Source: Chlamydiota bacterium (GTDB taxonomy: Bacteria; Chlamydiota; Chlamydiia; Chlamydiales; SM23-39). Taken from it: 5,367 nucleotides of DNA. The first letter of the stretch is position 1. Each line of letters opens with the position of its first letter. The stretch lies in the NCBI GenBank assembly GCA_021772165.1, contig JAJFMM010000053.1, forward strand, positions 1-5,367. Reading direction: 5' to 3'. The notes below the pieces were generated by a model that did no database searches, was not told the DNA's origin, and saw only the letters and a list, made by a program, of their open reading frames with translations. The position numbers and the translations under genes were made by a program. Shown here in pieces: positions 1 through 4,681 of this stretch.

Positions 1-253
1 GGCCTTCCAAGCCTCCGTTTTCAAAACGGTAGTTCATGAGACTGCGCATTAGACGGCTGGAGTTTGAAAGAGCCACGAGGCATTGACGCACATCGCCCGG
101 AGGAAGAACGCCTAGCTCATCGCGTAAGATCCCAGTACTACCGCCGTCATCGGCCATCGATACAATCGCAGTGAGCTCTACTGAATATTTTTTCAGACCG
201 CGCAATACAGCAAAATTTCCTGTCCCTCCGCCGATAACGACGATGCGCTTCAT
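1..253 (-). CDS. yvcK: YvcK/CofD-family protein (gluconeogenesis factor-like), N-terminal part, cut by the window edge
   Basis: The 84 visible residues begin MKRIVVIGGGTGNF, a Rossmann-type nucleotide-binding turn at residues 4-12. They continue with ADDGGSTGILRDELG (34-48) and LPPGDVRQCLVAL (50-62). These are the hallmark blocks of the YvcK/CofD superfamily. The DDGGS-G and PPGD-R segments form the ligand pocket: UDP-sugar in YvcK, the lactyl/Fo substrate in CofD. A chlamydial setting makes F420 synthesis unlikely, so the YvcK type, a cytoplasmic factor needed for growth on some carbon sources and for envelope homeostasis in other bacteria, is the better reading. The gene follows the epimerase gene by 23 bases on the same strand, so the two are probably co-transcribed. 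The ATG at 253 gives the usual family N-terminus but has no good SD. An in-frame TTG at 280 has GAGGAG six bases upstream and is an alternative start. The C-terminal part lies outside the window. Confidence 0.87.
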   Translation of the reverse strand, partial: MKRIVVIGGGTGNFAVLRGLKKYSVELTAIVSMADDGGSTGILRDELGVLPPGDVRQCLVALSNSSRLMRSLMNYRFENGGLEG

Positions 254-276
254 GGGATAGTTACCAAATTTCAGTT

Positions 277-987
277 TCAAACACTGCTCCTCAAGGCGGC
301 GATCGCCTTTTTCAAATCGGGTTGGCTAAAGAGATGATTTCCGCTTACAAGCACATTAGCCCCCGCTTCTACGCATTGTCGTCCTGTTTCTAAATTGATC
401 CCTCCATCGACTTGGATGTCGAAGGGAGGAAGAGATTCGAGATTCAATTCCGGCTGAGCATAAATGCCCCCTTGGCGAATGCGATTTCTGTCGCAATATT
501 CGCGGGTCAGTCGAATCTTCTCGAGCATTTCGGGCATGAAGTTCTGCCCTCCGAAGCCGGGACTGACTGTCATAAGGAGAACCAGATCGATCTCTGTGAT
601 GTATTTCTGAACCATCGCAAAAGAGGTTTCGGGACGAAATGCAAGACCGGCTTTGCATCCACAGCGCCGAATGAAGGCGATCGTATCATCGACATCTTCA
701 GTGGCCTCGAAATGAAAAGTGATGCGATCGGCTCCCGCTTCGATGAATTTCTCGACATAGTCGAAGGGATTATAAATCATCAGATGCAGATCGAGAAAGA
801 GGGAAGTCGCTCTATTAATAGCGTCTGTTGCGCGAGGTCCAAGCGTGAGGTTGGGAACGAAGTGACCATCCATGATATCCACATGGATCGAGTCGGCGCC
901 GGCATCTTCAAGACGTTTTGCCTCATCAGCTAAGCGCCCGAAATCGCCGGATAAAATAGACGGTTCAATTCGAATGTGTTTTTTCAT
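277..987 (-). CDS. rpe: Ribulose-phosphate 3-epimerase
   Basis: A 236-residue cytoplasmic TIM-barrel enzyme that interconverts D-ribulose 5-phosphate and D-xylulose 5-phosphate in the pentose-phosphate pathway. Family marks are visible in order: PSILSGDF (9-16) with the catalytic/substrate serine; HVDIMDGHFVPN (35-46), with metal ligands H35 and D37 and catalytic D37; DLHLMI (66-71), with ligand H68; MTVSPGFGGQNF (139-150), the phosphate-side loop; VDGGIN (193-198), with D194 as second acid and metal ligand; and VSGNHLF (214-220) at the last phosphate-binding strand. The frame stays open for 39 codons upstream, to a TTG at 1104. The ATG at 987 is preferred because AAGGAG lies seven bases upstream and family members start right at the first strand. 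The segment around 167-184 looks about ten residues longer than usual before the VDGGI strand. The closely following gene is YvcK-like; the preceding 225 bases carry inverted repeats. Confidence 0.96.
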   Translation of the reverse strand: MKKHIRIEPSILSGDFGRLADEAKRLEDAGADSIHVDIMDGHFVPNLTLGPRATDAINRATSLFLDLHLMIYNPFDYVEKFIEAGADRITFHFEATEDVDDTIAFIRRCGCKAGLAFRPETSFAMVQKYITEIDLVLLMTVSPGFGGQNFMPEMLEKIRLTREYCDRNRIRQGGIYAQPELNLESLPPFDIQVDGGINLETGRQCVEAGANVLVSGNHLFSQPDLKKAIAALRSSV

Positions 988-992
988 ATCGC

Positions 993-1008
993 CTCTCCTT
1001 ACGGAGAG
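993..1008 (-). promoter_or_regulatory. Hairpin enclosing the Shine-Dalgarno sequence of the epimerase gene
   Basis: Read on the minus strand, CTCTCC, GTAA, GGAGAG forms a perfect 6-bp stem capped by GUAA, a GNRA-type tetraloop. The SD AAGGAG (1000 to 995) lies in the loop edge and 3' arm, and the ATG is at 987. When folded, the ribosome site would be paired, so the structure could dampen translation or respond to temperature or a bound factor. The complementarity is seen directly; the regulatory role is inference. Confidence 0.45.
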
Positions 1009-1071
1009 CCTGGACAACTCCATTCCGCGAATCTTGCGGATCTTTTCAACCACACCTCGATTTTCGAACTC

Positions 1072-1092
1072 GTTAACTTGGATAAAGTTAAC
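1072..1092. repeat. Perfect 8-bp inverted repeat upstream of the epimerase gene
   Basis: GTTAACTT and AAGTTAAC are separated by five bases (GGATA on the plus strand). The repeat is about 85 bases upstream of the epimerase start codon. Size and symmetry fit either a dimeric repressor operator or a small mRNA hairpin in the leader. No clear promoter hexamers could be placed around it, so the function is open. Confidence 0.4.
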
Positions 1093-1155
1093 TTCGTCCT
1101 CCAAATCGTTGTGCGACTGAAAATCTCACGCAATTTTCGCAAAAGCGAGTTATCC

Positions 1156-1200
1156 AGCCCCTCCTGAGCTATACTCTTATAACTCAGGAACGGCTTTTTT
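1156..1200 (+). terminator. Long stem-loop between the unknown gene and the epimerase gene; terminator-like on the plus strand
   Basis: The core arms CCTGAG (1163-1168) and CTCAGG (1183-1188) continue inward through a C/A mismatch into TATA/TATA around a CTCT loop. Outward they continue, after a short internal loop, to AGCC/GGCT. On the plus strand the stem ends in six Ts (1195-1200), the form of an intrinsic terminator. All flanking genes are on the minus strand, however, and there the stem is preceded by six As and has no U-run after it. On the minus strand two of the C/A mismatches become G-U pairs, so the RNA folds better in that direction. It may therefore be a 3'-end or processing hairpin of the upstream operon instead. 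Confidence 0.45.
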
Positions 1201-1212
1201 AACCACGATCAA

Positions 1213-3138
1213 TCAAAGTGATCGCTCAATAGCTTCGAGAAATCGTTTTTGCAAAGATGGATCTTCACTTTGAAGAAGAAGACCTGCGCTTCCTTTACCT
1301 TCAAAATCGAAGGCGAAAGTAACGATCTGGTGAGACGGTAATTGTAGCTCTTGCAAAAGAGAGGCGATCTTTGCCTTCCAACAAGAATTGATGAGTGGCA
1401 ACACAGCCATGACTCTCTTCTCTTCCTGTCTAAATTGCCAATCGGCTGTTTTTTTCTGGAATGGCAGATCGCACTTAAGCGATTGAAGAAGAAGCAAAAA
1501 GAGCTGCTTGAGATGTTCTGGGTCCATAACGCTACGCATTTCTACCGGAGTCAAACTGTAGAAGAACTTTTCCAGTAAAAGAGAGTGATGTTCCGCTAGC
1601 TTTCCGAGAGTCTGCTTCAAAGAAACCAGCACTTCGTTTTGCTTGTGGATCATACCACCGTTATAATCTCTTACCTCACCAACAGCCTTGGTGATCTCTG
1701 AGACCATATGATCCCTGGCTCTATAAAGATCGACGGAGTGATCCGATCTTAAGAAGGGACGCGTTTTGAGACTAGCTCTGAAGACCGTCGCTTCTTTGTA
1801 ATGCTTGCGCCCTAGAGGCCCTACTCGACGAATGCGATCGGGAACGACCTCAAGATCAGTACCGGCACGGGAAAAGAGGTCGGCAATCGACGAGTTCTCA
1901 ACACTCTGTACCCTGAGAAGAATGACCGTAAAGCAGATCTCTTGTGGGCGAAGCTCATCGAAAGAGAGGATGATTTGCGGCATGTCTGTAACAAAGCGAA
2001 GCTGCCGTGCCAAAATCATGATATTGCGAAGCACTTCCTCTTCATTGCGTGGCATGAAAATCGGGTGCGTGAGCTGCTCGACATGATTTTTGAGGTATTC
2101 GGGAAGATTGACTCTGAGAGACTGGACCTCCTCGTGAGCAAACTCGCCGCCATCGCTCTTTTCTATCTCGAGATAGTTCATCTGAATCGACGCATCTTTC
2201 GAGCGATCAGTAAAAGCGGACCCCTCTACGGCTTTGACTCCGGGAAGATAGCGCAAGATCGCCTCAATCAGATGACTCTGCTCGAACACTTCGTGCTCCC
2301 CTAGAAAATTGAGCCCCGCAAGAATCCCCAGAACCGGCTTGCCACTCTCTTTCTTATTGGTAGCAGCGAGCTTCGTTTTGAGAAACTTCATGATCACATG
2401 ACGCTTGGCGGGAAACACCTCAATGTTCTGCTTGAGCAGTTTTTGTACGGAATAGAGATTCGAGATAATTCTTGTAATGTGATGATAGTCGCGCAGCGTC
2501 TTAAAATCTTCTCGGCAAGTCACGAGAAAGTGCTGCATCTGAGAAAAGATCCCCTTATCATAGTCCTTAGATCGACTGTGAATAAGAGAGCCGATCTTCT
2601 CCTGAATCATCGCTGTCTTACCATCGCTCGACAATCCTTTAAACTCCAAGATCCTTCGCGCATGATAATGAGATACCACACCCAAGCGAAGCTCTGACTC
2701 AATCTGCTTAAGATTTCTTCTCACCTCTTCGAGCTCCTGAATACTCTTGATCTGCACAACAATCTCCGCCACGCTCAAAAGATCTTCAGAAAGACAGGGC
2801 AAACGTACATCCGAGGCAAAAAACAGCTCCACATTCATTCGTCTGCGAGGAAGAAGCCATCGGCTCACCATCTCGTAAAGGAAATAACAGGCGTTTTGCC
2901 TGTACTTACAAAGAAGCTGAATGGATAGGGTGGTTGGAGCGCGAACAATCTCGGTAGAAGTTACAAGCGGTAGAAGATCGTTGAAACGAGCTTTCAAATG
3001 AGGGTCATCTGAGCTATCGAGCAACTCGGAAGGAATCAGTTTGCTGATCAGGTCCTGAGCACCCTCTCTATAATAGACTGCGTTCTCTTGTAGAGGCTCG
3101 CACCCAAATTCAAAATTTTCTACAGCTGTAAACATCAT
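1213..3138 (-). CDS. Hypothetical protein of 641 residues, coupled to aspartokinase
   Basis: I do not recognise this protein. It has no signal peptide or membrane-spanning stretch, so it is probably cytoplasmic. An N-terminal part (about 1-115) includes an unusual RWLLPRRR basic patch at 93-100. A long, charged, helix-rich middle part (about 117-255) has coiled-coil-like stretches, for example ELEEVRRNLKQIESEL at 135-150. A mixed alpha/beta region follows and contains GKPVLGILAGLNFLGEHE, and the C-terminal part is again helical. No nucleotide-binding P-loop, metal cluster or protease motif is evident. It starts at 3138 with ATG ATG (either could be used), three bases after the aspartokinase stop and in the same frame. 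The only SD-like element is AGG in the last sense codons of that gene, so translation is probably coupled. The long intact frame supports a real gene. A lineage-specific chlamydial protein is my guess. Confidence 0.88.
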   Translation of the reverse strand: MMFTAVENFEFGCEPLQENAVYYREGAQDLISKLIPSELLDSSDDPHLKARFNDLLPLVTSTEIVRAPTTLSIQLLCKYRQNACYFLYEMVSRWLLPRRRMNVELFFASDVRLPCLSEDLLSVAEIVVQIKSIQELEEVRRNLKQIESELRLGVVSHYHARRILEFKGLSSDGKTAMIQEKIGSLIHSRSKDYDKGIFSQMQHFLVTCREDFKTLRDYHHITRIISNLYSVQKLLKQNIEVFPAKRHVIMKFLKTKLAATNKKESGKPVLGILAGLNFLGEHEVFEQSHLIEAILRYLPGVKAVEGSAFTDRSKDASIQMNYLEIEKSDGGEFAHEEVQSLRVNLPEYLKNHVEQLTHPIFMPRNEEEVLRNIMILARQLRFVTDMPQIILSFDELRPQEICFTVILLRVQSVENSSIADLFSRAGTDLEVVPDRIRRVGPLGRKHYKEATVFRASLKTRPFLRSDHSVDLYRARDHMVSEITKAVGEVRDYNGGMIHKQNEVLVSLKQTLGKLAEHHSLLLEKFFYSLTPVEMRSVMDPEHLKQLFLLLLQSLKCDLPFQKKTADWQFRQEEKRVMAVLPLINSCWKAKIASLLQELQLPSHQIVTFAFDFEGKGSAGLLLQSEDPSLQKRFLEAIERSL

Positions 3139-3141
3139 TTA

Positions 3142-3918
3142 TTATACCTGTTCATAAGTACACTCTGGTTTTCTTAACGCATCCGAACCGATCGAACTTC
3201 CCAACTCAAACCTTCTGCTCTTATCGAAGGGATAGACCTGCAATTGAATGCCATTTCTCTCTGCCAAAGAAATGCAGCGAGAATGGAGAACTCTAGCTCC
3301 CCCTTGCATTAAGCCTGTCGCTTCACCATAAGAGAGCCTCTCTAACTTACGAGCCTTGGGATTGAGACGCGGATCACTCTCAAAAATACCGCCGACATCC
3401 TTATAGAACTCGACCACTTCCGAGCCTAGAGCAGCGCCCAAAGCAACGGCTGTCGTATCTGAGCCACCCCGGCCCAGCGTGGTGATCTCACCTTTTCGAC
3501 TTACTCCCTGGAATCCGGCAACAATTGCTACCTGTCCTCTTTCTAAAGTCTCAATAATTCTTTTAGGACGCACCTCTACGATTTTCGCATCACTGTGATC
3601 CTCATTCGTGATGATCCCAGATTGGCTTCCTGTAAAACTCATCGCCTCACACCCATGCCTTGCCAGCGCCATAGCCAGAAGAGAAATACTGATGCGCTCG
3701 CCTACAGAAACTAGCATATCCTGCTCGCGTCTGGGTGGATTCGGATGCACACTTTTAGCCAGATCTAAAAGGCGGTTTGTCGTATCGCCCATTGCACTAA
3801 CTACAACTACGAGATGTGCATTCTTTTTCAATTTTTCAGTAATCAGTTCGGCAATCGATAAAAAACAGTGGGGCTCTGCTACACTCGCTCCCCCGAATTT
3901 CATGATGCATGGTCTCAT
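3142..3918 (-). CDS. lysC: Aspartokinase, catalytic domain only (no ACT domains)
   Basis: A 258-residue amino-acid-kinase-fold protein predicted to phosphorylate L-aspartate with ATP, the first step towards diaminopimelate/lysine, threonine and methionine. Motifs in order: MKFGGASV (6-13, with the ATP-phosphate lysine K7); VVVVSAMGDTT (37-47); VGERIS (72-77); AGFQGVSRKGEITTLGRGGSDTTAVAL (134-160), the aspartate/catalytic core; YKDVGGIFESDPR (172-184), the nucleotide-binding segment; and GARVLHSR (207-214). Common aspartokinases have 400-450 residues with two C-terminal ACT domains for feedback control; here the chain stops about 14 residues after the end of the kinase domain. Two usual residues differ: GGTS reads GGAS, and DVDG reads DVGG. 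The ATG at 3918 is chosen because AGGAGG sits five bases upstream; the frame extends only six codons further, to a TTG. It is the first gene of the pair with the 641-residue protein. Aspartate kinase is clearly the best match, but another substrate in the same fold cannot be excluded. Confidence 0.88.
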   Translation of the reverse strand: MRPCIMKFGGASVAEPHCFLSIAELITEKLKKNAHLVVVVSAMGDTTNRLLDLAKSVHPNPPRREQDMLVSVGERISISLLAMALARHGCEAMSFTGSQSGIITNEDHSDAKIVEVRPKRIIETLERGQVAIVAGFQGVSRKGEITTLGRGGSDTTAVALGAALGSEVVEFYKDVGGIFESDPRLNPKARKLERLSYGEATGLMQGGARVLHSRCISLAERNGIQLQVYPFDKSRRFELGSSIGSDALRKPECTYEQV

Positions 3919-3923
3919 TTTTT

Positions 3924-3929
3924 CCTCCT
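3924..3929 (-). promoter_or_regulatory. Shine-Dalgarno AGGAGG of the aspartokinase gene
   Basis: A perfect AGGAGG followed by five As and the ATG at 3918. It decides the start in favour of the ATG over the TTG six codons further upstream, which would place the SD inside the coding region. Confidence 0.8.
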
Positions 3930-3983
3930 GAAGCAACTTTTAGGAAGGAAATGATACTACCCAAAAGCTACGCAGGCAATTAA

Positions 3984-4012
3984 ATATTTTGTTCTGCGAT
4001 AGAAATTTTCAA
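3984..4012 (-). promoter_or_regulatory. Possible sigma-70-type promoter of the aspartokinase operon
   Basis: On the minus strand TTGAAA (4012 to 4007) is followed after 17 bases by AAATAT (3989 to 3984), within the AT-rich run AAATATTTAAT. The -35 is good; the -10 is a weak match. A transcript from here would have a leader of roughly 60 bases. Proposed by eye from spacing and position only. Confidence 0.25.
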
Positions 4013-4408
4013 TCTACGAGCGGCCTATGAAAAAATAAAGGGAAAATTTACTTTTCAATTTTGAAGCTAAGAAAATCCTACTAAAAGAAGGAAACCGACA
4101 TTCAAAAATGATTTCACATGAAGCACAGAATCTGGGGCTTAAGCGGCGACCTTCATAGTGAAGTATGAAAAGAAAAAAATTTTAAAATTTTGTACGAAAA
4201 TCAGAACCTGAGATGTTTTCTAAGTAATCAGAAATCACAAAAATTAAGCGATGCGATCCAATTAAATCATTTGTTCGCAGCCAACAAATCAGGACAGATA
4301 CAGAAAAAATTTAATACCATATTGGCATCGTCTGCCTACCCAGGGAGATTCTGAATCATTGCTATTTTTAAGATCGGGAGATCAAATCGTCGCGAGAATG
4401 AGATTGAA

Positions 4409-4443
4409 GGAAGTAGTTAACCTTTTTTCGGTTAGCTACTTCC
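4409..4443 (+). repeat. 14-bp stem-loop in the rpsA upstream region
   Basis: GGAAGTAGTTAACC and GGTTAGCTACTTCC pair over 14 positions around the loop TTTTTTC. The only imperfect position is G-U on a plus-strand RNA but A-C on a minus-strand RNA, so the structure favours the plus strand, the direction of rpsA. No U-run follows, so it is not a typical terminator. It could belong to a small RNA or to a long rpsA leader. Confidence 0.55.
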
Positions 4444-4519
4444 GAAAGCTCGATCGCAGCAGGCTTGCTCCTCAAGATTGAAAAAATGAATTGTCCAGAG
4501 TTTCCCCAGAGAGTCGTAC

Positions 4520-4549
4520 TTGATTATATTGAGAAATGTGTGCTAGCCT
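4520..4549 (+). promoter_or_regulatory. Possible distal promoter of rpsA
   Basis: TTGATT (4520-4525), 18 bases, then TAGCCT (4544-4549) preceded by TGC, giving an extended -10 pattern. The right half overlaps the inverted repeat at 4528-4557, so a bound protein could block it. The -10 match is mediocre, and a second candidate lies closer to the gene. Confidence 0.25.
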
Positions 4550-4557
4550 TTCTCAAT
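4528..4557. repeat. Perfect 9-bp inverted repeat overlapping a candidate rpsA promoter
   Basis: ATTGAGAAA and TTTCTCAAT are separated by 12 bases. The total span of 30 bp and centre-to-centre spacing of 21 bp put both arms on about the same face of the DNA helix, as in operators for dimeric regulators. A hairpin with a 12-base loop is the alternative. The match is exact; the role is inferred. Confidence 0.4.
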
Positions 4558-4625
4558 TAAAGCAAGGCGCTGCCGTGTCCGCATAGGTTTTCCCAAAATC
4601 TGTGCTTCCACTACCCAGAGTATTG

Positions 4626-4631
4626 TATAAC
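4626..4631 (+). promoter_or_regulatory. Possible proximal -10 element of rpsA
   Basis: TATAAC matches the TATAAT consensus at five of six positions, 50 bases upstream of the ATG. The expected start point about seven bases downstream would fall at the first base of the hairpin at 4638. No good -35 is visible at 16-18 bases spacing, so this is tentative. Confidence 0.35.
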
Positions 4632-4637
4632 CAGCTC

Positions 4638-4651
4638 TCGGCAAATGCCGA
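4638..4651 (+). promoter_or_regulatory. GC-rich hairpin in the rpsA leader
   Basis: TCGGC, AAAT, GCCGA: a perfect 5-bp GC-rich stem with a four-base loop (a sixth A-T pair is possible). It lies 14 bases before the SD AGGAG (4666-4670), which is itself 11 bases from the ATG, a rather long spacing. If transcription starts near 4638, the hairpin would cap the 5' end of the mRNA. S1 is known to control its own translation through leader structure in E. coli; whether this hairpin does so here is inference. Confidence 0.4.
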
Positions 4652-4681
4652 ACATCATTAGAAACAGGAGAAACCCTCAAA

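Larger units (their letters stand above)
3930..4681. other. Divergent intergenic region between aspartokinase and rpsA, no convincing gene
   Basis: About 750 bases hold the leaders of the two divergent genes. I see no tRNA, rRNA, tmRNA, RNase P or SRP RNA signature and no reading frame with a good start signal. The left half is AT-rich (for example the A/T block at 4173-4193). Several inverted repeats are present: 4151-4163 (CTTCA/TGAAG), 4269-4289 (ATTTGTT/AACAAAT), 4409-4443, 4528-4557 and 4638-4651. The longest open stretch (plus strand, 4266-4481) lacks an ATG near its beginning and runs through a strong hairpin, so it is not called a gene. The region could hold a small RNA or a decayed gene. 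Confidence 0.6.

Noticed and set aside
412..933. 173-codon plus-strand reading frame opposite the epimerase
   Set aside because: The minus-strand epimerase is certain by its catalytic motifs; the opposite frame is open by codon-composition shadowing.
988..1104. In-frame N-terminal extension of the epimerase by 39 residues, from TTG 1104 or ATG 1023
   Set aside because: Neither upstream start has a convincing SD, the extension contains inverted repeats, and family members begin immediately before the PSIL strand. The ATG at 987 has AAGGAG at good distance.
4108..4158. 16-codon plus-strand reading frame starting ATG ATT TCA
   Set aside because: The AAGGA upstream is too far away for normal initiation, and the length is within chance expectation.
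4151..4163. CTTCA-TAG-TGAAG small hairpin
   Set aside because: Only a 5-bp stem with a three-base loop and no associated element; not significant alone.
4173..4193. A/T-rich block with symmetric AAATTTT elements as a possible replication origin or UP element
   Set aside because: No DnaA-box cluster or neighbouring origin genes; low-complexity A/T symmetry is expected by chance in such sequence.
4398..4481. 27-codon plus-strand frame starting at ATG 4398
   Set aside because: No SD at proper distance and it runs through the 14-bp hairpin; kept only as part of the note on the gene-free stretch.
4486..4560. 24-codon plus-strand reading frame (MNCPEFPQRV...) upstream of rpsA as a possible leader peptide
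   Set aside because: There is no SD before it, and it overlaps the candidate promoter and the inverted repeat; there is no codon bias that would suggest attenuation.
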